From positions 44,327,865 to 44,391,864 of the forward strand of contig OX419335.1 in assembly GCA_948470475.1 (NCBI GenBank): a DNA stretch of 64,000 nucleotides, given 5' to 3'. The notes beneath the pieces were generated by a model. The model saw nothing but the letters and a program-made list of their open reading frames with translations. It ran no database searches and had not been told where the DNA came from. Position 1 is the stretch's first letter; every line of letters begins with the position of its first letter. Source of the stretch: Galaxea fascicularis. Its lineage: Eukaryota; Cnidaria; Anthozoa; Scleractinia; Euphylliidae. The translations under genes were made by a program, and so were the position numbers. Of the stretch, positions 1 to 13,500 are shown one piece after another.

Positions 1-235
1 TTTGTGAGTCCAGCGGGCTATTTGCCTTAGACTTTTCTCAGAGTCACAAATTCATCTTGTAGGTTAATTTGGTTCACAAGTCCTTGCTAACTTGTTTTCT
101 TATCAGCTGCTATTATGTTGTGTAGTCCTTTTAAAGCCTAAAAGTAGAATCTGAGCAGTCGTATAGTTTAATATTTCCTTGCATTTCTATGAAGGTATAT
201 CTATGACAAAATGCAATTCTCTGTAATTGGAATAG

Positions 236-736
236 TATGTTCCAAATCGCCAATGCATCCACCCGAAACTGAAGAGCAAAAACCCTTTTCAGGTATCATG
301 CAGATCGTCAACATGCAGTGAAAAGCATAGTGGCAAAAGGCATAACGCAAATAGGCATAACGCAAAAAGAACATAACACGAAAAGGCATGGCGCAAAAAG
401 GCATAACGCAAAGAGACATAACGCGAAAAGGCATAGCGCAAAAAGGCATAACGCAAAGAGAGGGAGGACTGGGGAGGGGTATGAGGTGGGGAAGGGGGTA
501 GGGGTCGGTAATTGCTGCTGAAAACAAGACAAAACTAGCGCCGACGGAAACCCGTTCCGCTAATTCAGATCTCAGAGCACATTTGAACATGGCTGCAAAT
601 TGTGCCTTTTCGCGTTATGCCTATTTGCGTTATGCCTTTTGCCACTATGCCTTTCTGCATGTTGACTATCTGCATGATACCTGAAACGGGTTTTTGCCCT
701 TCAGCTTCGGGTGGATGCATTCGCGATGGAATGTGC
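236..736. repeat. Foldback element with internal minisatellite
   Basis: Two arms of about 120 bp, near 238-370 and 602-735, are inverted copies of each other. Both run from a terminal GCATCCACCCGAA-type block through a TCATGCAGAT block into the motif GGCATAACGC. Between them, about 320-465, the unit AAAAGGCATAACGCA (about 15 bp) is repeated 8-9 times with small variants. The short ORFs here, rich in repeated MPFRVM/CVMPF-like residues, are translations of the minisatellite and not genes. No target-site duplication was recognised. Confidence 0.7.
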
Positions 737-1184
737 GTCACAAAATTGCTTGCAGTCAGGCTTCAAAGATTTGTCGTCACATTTGTATAACAACAAAGTT
801 TAGTTTCATGTGTGTGTTTTCAGTTAGAAACTAGGGAAGACGTTTGCTTAATGTATGGTATGACATTATGTCACTCTGACATTCAAGATACGAGCAGTAT
901 CAGGGGCACCCAACGAGCCAAATCAACCCAACGCTGTAAAAAGGCATTTAAGTACCTTATGGTGTTTGAAGCCTGTTTAAAGTGATGTTGCTAGACGAAA
1001 TTTGATCTGTTTGGATCTATCTATCTTCCGTTTATTTGCCTCCATCACATTAAATGATTATTCTTGCAAATTGGAAATCAGCCAACGGTCGATATATAAA
1101 TAAATAAGTAAATAAAAGTAATAAATATAATGTTATAAATTAAATTAAAGGTAGTTTGTGAATATCGTCAAACAAGAGGCATTT
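737..1184. other. No gene seen
   Basis: AT-rich sequence with no coding signal or clear repeat structure visible, apart from runs of TAAATAAATAA near 1100. Confidence 0.5.
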
Positions 1185-1985
1185 ACTGTCTCGTTTGGCC
1201 AAGCGTTCCACTCGATTATTGTTCCTGGGGAGTAGGAGAAGTTATAATATCGCGAATGGTACCTCAACCTTGGTTGTTGACATGACGGCTTACCCCAAGC
1301 CCAGCGGCTTCAAATATTTCTTAATGTCTATCCCAGTTTGGTGCTTGTGGATTTTATAAAGTATGACTAGTCTTTCCTATTCCTTTTTTGGTCTTTCTTC
1401 AAGGGTGTTCCATTGCAATTCCTGTAGCAATTCATTAACACTTGATACGTAATTGTACCGGTTTAAGACATACCGAGCTGCACGTATCTGTACCATTTCC
1501 AGTTTCTTGACATTTTCTTTGGTGTAGGTATCCCATGCTGCTGAAGAGTATTCGAGTAGTGGTCGAACCAAGGTCTTGTAAGCCAAGGATTTTAAATCAG
1601 ATGAATTAATTCCCAGTGTTTTCAACATGACGATTCCACCTGAGGTCTAGGGTTAGGATGACTCCCAGGTACTTTGCTGAGTCCACAGTACCAAAAACTT
1701 TACCATGAAGGGTGTAATCGTGAATTATCGGGTTCTGCTTACGAGTGACCCGTAGAACATGGCATTTATCAGTATTAAATTCCATGAGCCATTACTCCTC
1801 CAACTGTTCTAGTTTCTTTAAATCATTCTGGAGAATCTCGGTGTCAGCCTGTGACCGTATGGTCATGTAAAGCAGGGAATCATCTGCAAAAAGACGTACT
1901 GTTGAACCCAAAGACTCCGGTAAATCATTGATGTAAAGTAAAAATAAACATGGTCCTAAAACTGACCCTTGGGGGACTGAAACTG
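1185..1985 (-). pseudogene. LINE reverse transcriptase remnant (CR1-like)
   Basis: Read on the minus strand from about 1985 downwards, the sequence translates as the second half of a non-LTR reverse transcriptase: VPQGSVLGP, then [10 protein letters not shown] (the FADD catalytic motif), then the thumb and tail motifs YKTLVRPLLEYSSAAWD and QIRAARYVLNRY, ending near IIEWNAWP around 1200. A TAA stop interrupts it near 1795 and another near 1375, so it is dead. The 5' end of the element is missing; it stops abruptly at a short ACTGAA repeat (about 1977-1996). Confidence 0.85.
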
Positions 1986-3744
1986 AAACTGAAACTAGAC
2001 TTAACTGAAATTTTAATTAATTTTAGGGAACAAAATCTTCCTTTGAAAAATTACTAGCTAAAGTGAACTTTCCGCGAAATTTCTACTAGAAAGGGACTGT
2101 TTGCTTTCCGAAAATGTTAGCCGACGTTTTTGACTGCAAAAACAGCAAATATCACCCTTCCGAAAACATCAGGAGCTATTGTTTCCCCATTGCGAATTTT
2201 TTAGGCCATGTTTCTGTCACGAAAATCCGAGTGCACTCTTTGATCGACGCCGAAAATTCCAGGCGAACTTGTCGTTGGGTGTCCCTGGCAGTATGAGGCA
2301 AAATAATTTCTCACGTGAATCTAGTGTGGCTTGACAGCATCAGCTCGGCATCATTTGAAGTTGTAATGACATGGTCTTAGTTCGACTTTTTCGTTTTCCC
2401 GAGTAAACGCGTTTTGCGAATAAGAAGCGATTTTTTAAAACATTTAACAATAAAAAAAACTGCGATAAAATATTTTTTTAAAACACATTAAGAACGTTTT
2501 TAAAAAAACGACGACGTTTAGCTAACGTCATTATCAAGTCAAAATGATAGCGATAAGGAAATGTTTAAATACTAGGTAAAACAATAGAACAATCGCATTA
2601 TATTGAATCGAAGTGTTGGGATGTTCTCTCAAGTAAGAATTTTCGCACGGATAGAATAAGTTTGTGTGTTTGAACTTGGATGACGTTCCTTGATGAAAAG
2701 CATCTCACAGACAAGGTAATCAAATTTCCCTTTACACTTTCAGAGTATGCGAAACTGGCTTTCTTTGAGGAAAATATATCGTTTGCACGTTGTAAACCTA
2801 TCGAGATGTGCACTGGCGCGCATTCTATTTTATCAAACTTGTAACTTGTTTTTACAGGATAAACATGACCGAGATGCAGGCACCGTCCGTCTCTTTGGAT
2901 TACCTAATAACTCGTCCTGACCTCTGGACTGACCTTCATGGAACTTGCAAAGCATCTTGCATTTTCAAAGCATATTCTGCTCTATCGTTTACCCTGAATA
3001 AACCTTTGCATGAGTAGAGATTGCAAGGTGTCACGCATTTCTCGTAAAGATTTTAATGCAGTTGTGTTTGGTGAGGGGAAAACAGTGGCTTACTACGACA
3101 TAACAGACGCTCTGTCCTTAGCCGTCTGGGGTGGCTCCATAAAGTCGCTCGCAGATCCAACAGAGCACCGTCATAACGTTCAGACAGCACCAAGCGTTCT
3201 GTTTTAGTAGCCTGTAGATTTGTATTGTAAGATTTTTGTTTTACAGAGAACAGATCCGTCTGCGTATCAGGAACTGTTTATATTAAAAAACGATAACCTC
3301 CCTTCTGAGAATTGCTAGCATGACGTCTCGTAACGAGACCATAAGTTCACTGTCAGCTGGTACAATTTTAATAAACGACACGCGACGTTCAGGGTAATTT
3401 GAATAAGTGATTTTGGCCAGACCATTAGCGTATGGGCGGTCGCGTATCCAGCTTTAATGGGCGTGATAATTAAACAAACTAATTGAAAGTCTTTGTTTAA
3501 GTTCTGATGTTCTACTAATGATTTCCGTTTTGTCAGTCTCACGCAAATGCTTCTAATCTTTTATAAACGACCATTTCCTATTTGTACCCTGATATGCCTG
3601 GTTGTGTTTACGAGTGGGCATTTCTGACATTTGTCACACATGAGACAGTTTCAAGAGGCTTTGAGTTTGCCAGACCAGTTTTGAAATGGATTATTCAAGC
3701 GAGGAACATGTACATTCAGTTGGCCTTTTGCACGGAATCTATAC
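1986..3744. other. Intergenic, upstream of PKDCC
   Basis: No recognised gene. Short ORFs at 2808-3017 and 3010-3207 match nothing I know and have no splice context. An AATAAA lies near 2996 but there is no gene upstream to use it. The 5' leader and promoter of PKDCC should lie toward the right end, but no core-promoter motif stands out. Confidence 0.4.
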
Positions 3745-6700
3745 ATGATGAAGCGATCGCGAAGTAATTTGCTGCTGCGAATTTTGGCAAGCTTTGTTTT
3801 ATTGTCACTGTTTTGGTCTCTCGTCACCATTTTAGAAACTCTGCATGGAATTAACAGTGAGCATGTGCTTTGCGATTCGGAGGTAAACCGCAACCATTTT
3901 AGCGCCCTACCTACACTCGCGTCGACTAACAGCCTGAACAACGCTAAAGAAATATTTGAGGAACGTACACTTCAGTCTAAAGACCTGTACAGGGACCAAG
4001 GAAGGGCCTTGAAATCTCTTTCAGAATGGAGAATTTGGAAAGATGATCCACCAGAATATAACATGTCCGACGCCAAGGGAACCGCGTTTAGCCAGTATCT
4101 GGGATGCAAGGAAATAAAAGCCATACAGGCTTTCGGAAATATTGGTCGTGGATACACCAAAACTGTTCAAAAGGGACTCTACAAAGGCATCGAGGTAGCG
4201 CTAAAAAGTGCGCAAATTGACAGTGAAGACATCAAACAATGCCTTAAAAATCCCATGGTGAATTTATCAGTGGAAGAGTGTTTTATTTTCGCGAAATACA
4301 AGGTAGCGAAGGAGATAATTATGCTACAACAGTTACAACATGCAAATATTGTAAAGGTAAGGCAGTTTCCTATCACTGAGATTTTCATCAACTAATAAAT
4401 CAATCGCCCTGCTCTCTTCGTTGATCCTCAGTTTAATTGAGTTATCATGATTGAAGCGGTATTTCTGTCAATGATCTTCCCTGTTGGTTTCGCGGAATAG
4501 CTACCGGTTCCTGCTTGAAATTGTAAAAAGGTTGTAAAAATAGACGCGTGTTATTCATTATAAGCTTACGAGCAAGTCATTTGAAGTCGAGGTGCTTCAG
4601 TAACGATTTTATCACTCTTTTATGGAGGCATAGTAGTATTGTTTCGATCTCCTGTACATTCCAGCCATAAGGAAAAGGCCGCGTGTCGGTTCCTCATAAG
4701 AACAGGATAAAAATTAATGGACCTAAACGCACAAAATTAATCACGAAAAGAGGCTTAACCTTCAGCGTACCCTTTGATCCTCTCAAAATGTCCAAGGAAC
4801 TTGATACCGCTCCAAGAAACGATAAAGATGACAATTGAAGGTTTTGTTTAATGGACACTGAAACCAAGCTGGGAAAACAAGATCAAACTTTTGCTATGAT
4901 GGCCAAATAACAGAAAACAAAAACAACCAGAGTTCATTGGTTAACTTCATTTATCCGAATTTGCTTGTAATCAGTTCTGGTTTTGGCAAACACGCCCGTC
5001 TGGGTTGAATCAAAATATGATTAAGTCGTTGTAAGTCTCATTAGTTTTGCTTTATTTATAAATATATATTTTTTCAATTTAAGCTCTGAATTTAATACAC
5101 TTACTCGTCAACGCTCGTTTTGGATTACTGCAGTTAAAAATAGTTTTATTTACCAGTAAAAGTGAGAATCTGTAAGCAAATGATGATTTTTTATAAGGCT
5201 GGTCTTGACCTTGAAAGTCCCCGAGAGCGACGGCCGTCTACAAAAGCAGGTACAGTAAAAGCATACCTCTAAACTCCTAACATTTGCAAGAGAAAAAGAA
5301 AAATTAAGGAGACCTGATGAAACGAGCCGAGTGTATTCAGCACGAGCAGCTGTTCTTTTCACTGCCCGCCCTGAGTTAGATACTGATATTCTCCGTTTGT
5401 GCGCAACAATTCATCTGCGTTAATGGCTTCATTAGAGGCACAGTAATAACCGACCCAAAAAAACCTTCATCCACTCAAAGGATTTCCGAAGAAGAAAGAA
5501 AATGATGTAGTATGGCTGTCTCAAAAAGTCATTAAATACCTTTGTTGAATTCTCAATTGCTGTAGGAAATAAAACGTTATTCGAGATGATTGGAAACTTT
5601 ATTCAAGTGTCCTGTACATTCTAAGTAATTTTACACTCGTTAACAGTACTTTATTAAGGCGGAGATTTTGATCGATTTCAGCCGGATGACTTCAAAAAGT
5701 ATTAACAGCAACTTTATTTTACAATTTCAACACAAAGACCTTAGACGCAGTTCTGACGCCCTACTTCATCGCCGTAACATCACCTTAAGGTGATTCCTCT
5801 GTTTTGCACTGCGCATCCCTACTGTGCATAACATCGGCGACAACCAAAATGAACAAAATAGCAGCGGATTTTATTATCGGTCCGGATTCTAAGGATGGAC
5901 AAGGACGTTTTTGCAAGAAAAAGGCGGAATTGCAATCGATCCATAATCGTATCAAACGTCTTGAAAAAGGAGTGGCCCGCTTATAGTTTGAATTCAGCTT
6001 ATACTGTTCAAGAAAGAGGACGATTTTAGCGTGACATTTTCACTGCCCGAAAGATTTATTTTCCCTCAGGACCATACACAAGTGTATATTGTTTGCAGAT
6101 CTCGGCGTGCGCCATGTTTACAATTGTATGCTAAACCGTTGACCGAATCTTAATTTTCTTCAGTGAATAATTTAGCCCGAATAAGGTTCGGCGTCTGAAT
6201 CAATTCAGCCAGGATTAATTAATTTAGGTCGGCCTATCGTTGAACTCGATTGGCTCGGTTTTACGGCATTTGAACCGGGTAACCCACGATTAGCATAAAT
6301 CCTAAAACATGAAACTTTCCTCCAGCCGGGGGAGATGTTTGTAAAAGAAAACTTTGTCCATCGGGGATTGGTCTGACCTTTTGGCTTTCCTAATCTGTTA
6401 CGTTGCTTCGGAAAAATGGGCGAGCATGATAACACCTTGTACTTCAAGACCAGTAACCAAACTTAACACACGTTTCCTCCTTTTTTTTTTTCATTTAGCT
6501 CCTAGGTTTCTGTTGGCAGAATGAGCTAAATAATGCCGACTTGGAGACTCGCGGGCTAACTATGGTAACGGAAATTGGCAAAAAAATTGACGTCATCAGC
6601 CTGGTGCAGCTACCGTGGCATGAGAGGTTCAGGGTAAGAAAATCAAGTAGCTACTACTTACTTAAATGGACAATGAATGATTATTACTCGCGGGTATTTG

Positions 6701-9373
6701 GCTTCAAAATTAGAGCGTTGCAAAAACAGAATGTAAAGTTTATCAAAGTTTGAACCGATGGTCATTTTGCACCCAACTAATCTTTGTTAAGAAATGTTTA
6801 GCTCAGTAGCTGTATCTAGTGTTACGTTATCACTGCTGGTCATCTTGTGTTCTCTATTTGCAGATTTGCCTTGGCCTCGCTAGGTTGCTGCACTATTTAG
6901 CTAATTCTCCTCTTGGCTCCCTTCAAATCCGAGACTTCAAGCTGTCGCAGTTTGTACTGGTTCGCGGTGAAATCAAACTGACTGACTTTGATGACGTCGA
7001 CAACGAGGAACCCAGGTGTTCAACAAAGAGAGAATGTGTTGTAAAAGGCTTTAACAGAAATAAGACTTTGCCTTGTGATCAGGGAACATGTAGAGGCCTC
7101 ATTGCTGCCAGGAATTTACAAAGTGTTGCTCTGAATTTTATCAACCATATTCTGGTTCCAGGTGCTCCAGAACATTTACAGGTCTGCTTAAAAGAGATCA
7201 AGTTCAACCTCCAACGATTGACATGGGACAGCGAGACACTTCTCTGGCATTCAGAAAAAGTGCTCGCCCTTTTGCGTTCAGGAAAGCACTTAGGTAATGT
7301 AGTGGAAAATGGCCAAGCCGGCCATTCCAGTTAATAATCATAATCGCAATCGTAATCGTAGTCTTTGGGCGAGTTTTTTGGGAGCCATTCTGGAATGAGA
7401 ATAGTTGGAATGTATATTTGGTGTGTGTCTTTTCTTTTCTTTTTTCATTGTCTATTCTAATTCCGGAATCCTTAGAACTCATTCATGTTATTCTGCTGCG
7501 TGGTGTAGAATCAGAAGCACCCAAGAAAAGGACAATTTAATACATCGTACGCCAACATGGGCGTGGAAAAAGGCCTCAGATACCGCCTTCAGCCTTCAGG
7601 TCGTATTTTGCGGAACACCTCCGTTGGGTACCCCTGTAGAATGAACAGAAGATGCAACTCGTGACAGGTCAATCTCTTCAGGAACAAATAAAAAATGTCC
7701 GACCAAAACACCAGCGTGTCGGCGACGTCGGCGACAAATTCAACTTTTGATTCTAAGCTGAGAAGAAAAGCAATTGCAGTTGGACATCATAAGAAACCGT
7801 TTGTTTTATATAGAATGGTTTTCAACTGTGTGTCGCAATACAAAAACTAAAGCAATTACTCCAGCCAATCACAAGAGACGAAGACAGTTCATTGAGCCAA
7901 TCAGAAGTTTAAGTAATTACATGCAACCGGCGCCAAGCGCGGAAAAATGCGCGCGTGCGACTGGCGACTGGGTTTGGTTTTGATTCTCATTGGCTGAGAA
8001 AGAAGCGCCAGTTTTGTCAACCAATCACAAACCGAAGCAAAGCATAATCAAAGCAAATGCGAATTAGGGGGTGTTACATGAGAAACTCGCGTCGGCGCCA
8101 GTTTCACACCGCGATAACTACTTGATTTCGTATCGCCTTTACATGATTTGTGCTGCTAGAAGGAATGGATCTCATTTCTCCTCGTCCTCAACTACGTCAT
8201 CTTGGATTGAGGAAAACTACTCATGCGCTACCCGTTCCAGTCAACCGAGAGACCGATTTCATACCGAAACGAGTGGTTGTTCTTCGTTTACATGATACCG
8301 GAATGAATTCGCGCCCTATGACTCGTTCCGGTACTACATTTTCTGGTGGTATCATGTAACTGAGAACCAATACAGAATCACAAGACGGAACTTACTGTAA
8401 TACTAATGTTACAATAAGTGCAGAAAGGATAATGATAACGATAATGACATCTTATCCGGGGTGCTTTTCACTGAAGATCTGAAGAATTGTCCAACTTTTG
8501 TTGTTCTGTGATTCTTTTTTGTTTGTACGCAGCAGCTAAGATTTCAAATCACGTATTTTATGGCTACTTAGATTCTTTTATCCTTATCTTACCCCTTAGC
8601 GCATTTAAACTTTACGTTTTTTCCCTATTTTTCATTCAGAAACTGTTTCAGAACTGAACTTCTACAAGAAGGTTCCCGGGTCTGACTTTCCCAACTTACA
8701 TGACTACCACTGTTCAGAGTCCCGTCTGTTTGGTGCGTGTGAACTGGCGGTTTATGACGTCACAGAAGCTAAACATAAGTGTGACTTGGACGATAGCTGT
8801 AAAGCCTTTGTTACAACGGGCAAAATTCTATGGTCAGGTGTGTGAAGTGAAAGACGTTTCCTTCAGTTTTGAATACTCTTCTTTTCTCTCTATAAAGAGA
8901 TGCATACTTTTAACAGCTTAGTAACAAAACGTATCAGCCATTTTCCGTGATAAGTTTGGCAGAACTGTTAACTGGCTTCAAGCGTCATTGTATTTCCAAA
9001 GCATGCCTGTTTGCTTTAGTTTTGTGTGAGTATCCTGTTATTCGCAGTACAAACTCCTGTTTCTTACGCAAGCTTAAACGAGCATCGCCCTAAGCTCGCA
9101 AACGTTTTGCTGTGCTTCAGGCTAGTTATTTACCAGTCATATGCACTTTTCTTGAACTATGATGGGTCCATTGTTTGTCTGCTGTGATTGTTTTAGCCGA
9201 CATAACTGCTCAGTTTACTTGTAAGGACGACGTTCCCGCCCAAAGATGTATTGCTGACCCTCCATTTGTTTGTGCATCTTTCCCCAGGCTACTTCATTGT
9301 TTATTTGAAAAACGACACATCGAACATGCAGCCCAACAGAGACACTACGGTCTTCATCAAGCATTCTTCATGA
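3745..9373 (+). CDS. PKDCC: Extracellular/Golgi tyrosine-protein kinase PKDCC (VLK)
   Basis: Coding exons 3745-4356, 6499-6633, 6864-7293, 8640-8837 and 9288-9373 join in frame across GT-AG introns to 486 aa, close to the vertebrate protein (about 490 aa). PKDCC/VLK phosphorylates tyrosines of secreted and extracellular proteins in the secretory pathway. Residues 9-30 form an uncleaved signal-anchor or signal peptide. The kinase domain has the glycine loop GNIGRGYTK (131-139), the VALK lysine (154), the helix-C glutamate (KE, 190), a degenerate catalytic loop RDFKLSQFVL (D273) and metal site TDFDD (D290), all typical of this divergent family. Exons 4-5 give the cysteine-rich C-terminus ending VFIKHSS. 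The start is the ATG at 3745; the next one (3748) is also possible. The match to vertebrate VLK is clear along the whole length, including HANIVKLLGFCWQ and RLLHYLANSPLGS. Confidence 0.94.
4357..6498. repeat. PKDCC intron 1 with a dispersed repeat (about 5780-6130)
   Basis: The intron starts GTAAGG and ends TTTAG. Around 5785-5830 the block CACTGCGCATCCCTACTG resembles a second site in the window near 54105-54150 (CATTGCGCATCCTTACTG), which marks a dispersed repeat; the following 300 bp (reading ATGAACAAAATAGCAGCGG onward) probably belongs to it. The rest of the intron shows nothing recognisable. Confidence 0.45.
7294..8639. mobile_element. PKDCC intron 3 with an inverted-repeat MITE (8073-8360)
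   Basis: GTTACATGA at 8073 and TCATGTAAC ending at 8360 are perfect inverted termini, and a second ACATGATACCGGAATGAAT block near 8290 repeats part of the terminal sequence. No obvious target duplication. The GC-rich block before it (about 7920-8060, containing GCGCCAAGCGCGG and several ATTGGCT/CCAATCA boxes) looks like another repeat unit rather than a promoter. Confidence 0.5.
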
Positions 9374-9815
9374 TGGCAGACATTGTCAGGATTGTTACCT
9401 CGACGACCTGAATGTCGCCTGAGCAAGACTCGTCAGTGAGAGCGCGAATTGTAATATCGACTGACGCTATATGGACATGAAGGCCATTAATGGGCCTCCT
9501 TAATCCAAGAGAAGTGATTCCTGAGGTACCACAAAGAAAATGTTAAACGAAAAGACAAAAGGGGAGAGGGACCAAGAAAATGCCATTCTGGATCCGAAAT
9601 GGCACGGGAGTTATTTCTTTACAAACTTTAATTTTTGCTACTGGACTACTTTTTGGAGGTTTCCTACTGCTTTATTACTACTCCGAGTAGCTCGGCGAGC
9701 GGCAACCAGTTTTTTAATCGACAACAGCGACTCCTGATTTTGCAATCTGACTTTTAAAATTTTACTTTACTTTTGGCTGCAAAGACATGAAATTTTAGAG
9801 TTCAGTGTACAAAGC

Positions 9816-9821
9816 AATAAA
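9816..9821 (+). terminator. Candidate PKDCC polyadenylation signal
   Basis: AATAAA about 440 bases after the PKDCC stop codon, the first such hexamer on this strand after the stop. Confidence 0.4.
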
Positions 9822-9894
9822 ATATTCCTCATAAAGTACATTTTAAAAACAACGATTGCTTTTATGTGAAGCAGAAGTTTACACTGTGGCCCGA

Positions 9895-9978
9895 TGTTGA
9901 GAAACCCAAGCGTGGCCAAGCCAGAGCGGAACTCTACATTACAAGTCCTGCGCTCTGACCGCTTGGCCACGCTACTTC
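9895..9978 (-). repeat. tRNA-like hairpin repeat
   Basis: On the minus strand GCGTGGCCAAGCGGTCAGAG begins like a tRNA D-arm (A-box), followed by a CTTGTAA anticodon-loop-like stretch. The right part has been replaced so that the ends (AGCGTGGCCAAG and CTTGGCCACGCT) now pair as a long hairpin. It is a tRNA-derived repeat relic between the converging 3' ends of PKDCC and MAN1B1. Confidence 0.45.
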
Positions 9979-10017
9979 CTTTTCTCACCCCATTAGTTGA
10001 GTTGAGTCTGGTTAGTC

Positions 10018-10023
10018 TTTATT
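10018..10023 (-). terminator. Candidate MAN1B1 polyadenylation signal
   Basis: AATAAA on the minus strand, about 560 bases beyond the MAN1B1 stop codon. Confidence 0.3.
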
Positions 10024-10579
10024 GTTTTTAAAACTAGTGTCTACATCTACTAGATCAGCACAGGCTACCCAGTATGAAAGAAAATAGCAGCAGCAATACA
10101 GTGTACAGCTGTAGTTCGCTACAGGCAACCCAATGTGAAGGAACTTCATGCTATCCATCACAGGCTATGGAATATAGAGCAAAAACCACTACTACTGGAC
10201 TTCGAAAAAATGTGGCAATGGAAAGTCGCATGTGCGCAAAGTACGAAAAGAGAGCAGAGATGTGAATGGAATGATTGAAAATCAAAGCAATTAAAACGTT
10301 GTGAAGAGGAGAAATGACGAACAATCCATTGTACCACCCCCTCAGTCGTAAGTTAAGTGTCTTCACTGCAGCTTATTGTGGCCTTTGTTTCCTTCCTTGC
10401 TCTTTGATAATTAATCTAAATCACGATATGACAGCTACACTTGATACAAACACTGCCAAGCTTAAGAACAGATGCCTGGTTTCTTTGAAAAAATGCTCCT
10501 TCTATTCTTTCCATCTCAAGACCACAATTTTCTCCTAGCTAATTTTAATCAAATGAGCCTATTATTGCTTGCCATTTAT

Positions 10580-13500
10580 CTAAGATTGTCTTACTGGTAG
10601 TAAGTGAGCCTCAGTATTAAATACAAACTTATCAAGAGGGACCATGTCCACTTCACTAAATAATAAAAATAAATACTTGAGAGTTTCTCCTAGAAAGAAG
10701 CTCTCCATCTTGTCCCTGTGGCCTAGCTTTGTGTCTTTAACACTGTTTAAAGATGAGTAACCACCAGTGGAAATTTTGGTGTGTTCCTCAAATGCTTGGA
10801 ATATGGTCCAGCCATATTCCTGGTATTTCTTGTCACCTGTCAGGCGGTAAAGAATAAACAATGACTCCACTGTCTCTGGTCGTAACAAGCAGTGTGCATC
10901 TAGTGGCTGAAGAGAAAATGCAGGAGTTTTATTCAAATCAAAACCTGGCAATTAATCAATCAAGCAAGCTATATCTGTTAATGTATGAAGCTTACCACAA
11001 AAGGTCTCATGTCTGGCTCCAGAAAATATCCCTCCCTCCACCCCTGCCCCTCACCCAGAAATTCCAACTCCAACTTCCAACTCAACCCAGAAACTCCTTA
11101 CTTTTCTTTGATAACATTTGCTTTTGCCAAACCCTTCCCTCTTGGAATTTCCACTGACCCCTGTGGACAATCAGTTTGACAATAAATCAATCATGACTGT
11201 TTTCAATAACAATTTATCTAAGAATGACAGTTTACAGCAATCAAACATATAAAACTAACAAAAGGAAAGACAAGATTAAAAAGTTAAAGTCAAAAGAACT
11301 GCCAGCCTTATTGCTCCCTCACAAAATAGTGGCTGAGAAGATTAGAGAAATGGAGGTCAAATCAGTCAGTTAGTCAACCAACCAGCAAATGGAAAATGGA
11401 CAGATTGTCAGTCAACCAGTCTGAGCCTATTAAGAATCCTCAGTTTATTGATGGAACAATCATTTCTCATCAACCTAATGAATTTAGATCAAAGGTTACA
11501 TCAGAAAACATGTTGCGCATACCCTGACTGTGATATCCTCGTGGGCAGCTGGCCCTTGACTGAAGTAAACCAGTTCAGCACTGAGTCCTGTTGGCATTCG
11601 TTTGTACATTTGGACACAAGTCTCCAACAAGTCCTTGGCAAACTGTTCATATTTCTTATCCAGGCCATTGTAAACTCCTAACATCAAAGTGCCAGGCAGA
11701 AAACACACCAAATGATCCTTTAAAACAACATGGCAAATTTTTACTAAAAATCAATGGACAATGAAAGGCATCAGCAAAGCTGATGCCTTTTATTGTGTCC
11801 TCATGATCCCCTACAACAAAACAAATCCATACCATTTTAGGACTGAAAGTTTGGCCATGGAGAAGTTCGCCAATGTACACCAGCTTGCTTGGATGAGATT
11901 CTCGCCTCAGATAAGACATTACACCATCCATAGCTTCCACAAAATCATCTCTTAACCTAACACAGAAGAAAATGGTTTGTTTGCAAACATGCATGAACTA
12001 CCATTGGGTAAGACATGCATTCACTAATTATTGATTTAGATGGATTTTAGGGCTCTCCAGCATTAACACTGATTTTAAAGCTGAAATGAATAGGACACCA
12101 AATTAAACTGATGGGAGCCTTTCAAGGTTACAATTTTTTTTTTGCAAACAACAGACTTGATTTCTGGTTTAGGACTATGGTTTTAAAAATTCCCAAAATA
12201 AGACCCAGGGCTTTTATTTTTCAAAGGCCCTTTTTGAGCAGGTTATATAAGGAGGGAAATTTGCATTACAAAATCATTTGTTTTAATTTGTATTCAAGGG
12301 CAATTTCCAAGTAAAAGCCCCCTGGGGGCTTATATTTGGAAGGGCGATTTAACAGACAGTTTTTTTGTTACGAGTTTGGGAGGCTTACATTTGGACGGGC
12401 TTACACATGGAGGGGCTTGTTTTGGGTAGCCACCATTTTCAGGTAGCTAAAATATGCCAGTAATTGAAGAAAAATTATGGCAAACAATACTGGGAAATCA
12501 GCATAATGTCCCCAACTCTTCAGCATTATTGGACAGTAAAACACCAACTGCTCTGTCTACACGATGCTTGAGGAAACATAGGTTCTCTTAAAGTAAACTT
12601 TTCAGGCTTCATTGTATTCTTCTTGATGAAGACATTGTAAATCCATGTACAGCGAATCGTTAGTCACTAAGATATTTTTGTAGACCCAAGAATTTTCAAT
12701 TCACTGTCATCAAACTTTACTTCTTTCCCAAAATACTTGCACAATTTTATTTCTTATGAATCCAATGTTGCACGCATGCTTTAAATCTCGTTTTAATCTA
12801 GTCTATCTTCAACTCATTAACCCCCACTTCCTTCAAAACACTCTCCGAGCAAAGGACAATAGCCAGCTGTCTGAATAAATTCATGGCAGCACCTATTGGA
12901 TTCACCTGTGCTGTATGTGTTGTGGTTCAGTTTCAAACTCTTCCAAAAACAAAGGAAAATAAATTGAACCACACACCCCTCCCCCCCTAGAACACACAAG
13001 AAAGGGGCACACATGTTATTAATAAAATTGTTAACATGTAATGGCATTTTTACAGCTGTTGCTAAATTAATGTGGTTGACATCATACTGTTCTCACTTAC
13101 CTGTTTTATACAGACAACTCTCTGACTCAACCGTACAATGTTTACAGCTGTCCAATTTTTACTAAAAGGCCACTCAGTGGAAAAATCACAGCTAATAAAA
13201 TTAATTTATTTTGCTCAAAACTACAATAATTACCATCCATGATGATTCTTCACAAGCACTATACCTACCCACCTTGATTAACTATAGCTATATGTGGGCA
13301 GTTATTATTTCTATGATCGTTACCCTGTTTTTATTTAAAAAATGTTGTATGCTGTTGAACCTTGCCTATGAACAGATGTCTCTAATGCTCATAGGCTACC
13401 AGCAACCAACTTTGAGGTGAGTGTCATTTGCCTGCAAATGGTGCACACTGTGGCTGTAGTCATGGGGAGAACAGCAGCAACAGACCAGCATCCCATTCAG

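Noticed and set aside
2808..3207. Two ORFs upstream of PKDCC, with AATAAA nearby
   Set aside because: No recognised family, no splice context and only about 65-70 codons each; expected by chance.
9175..9411. 78-codon ORF overlapping 9288-9373
   Set aside because: It reads PKDCC exon 5 in the wrong frame; the correct frame ends VFIKHSS with a stop at 9371.
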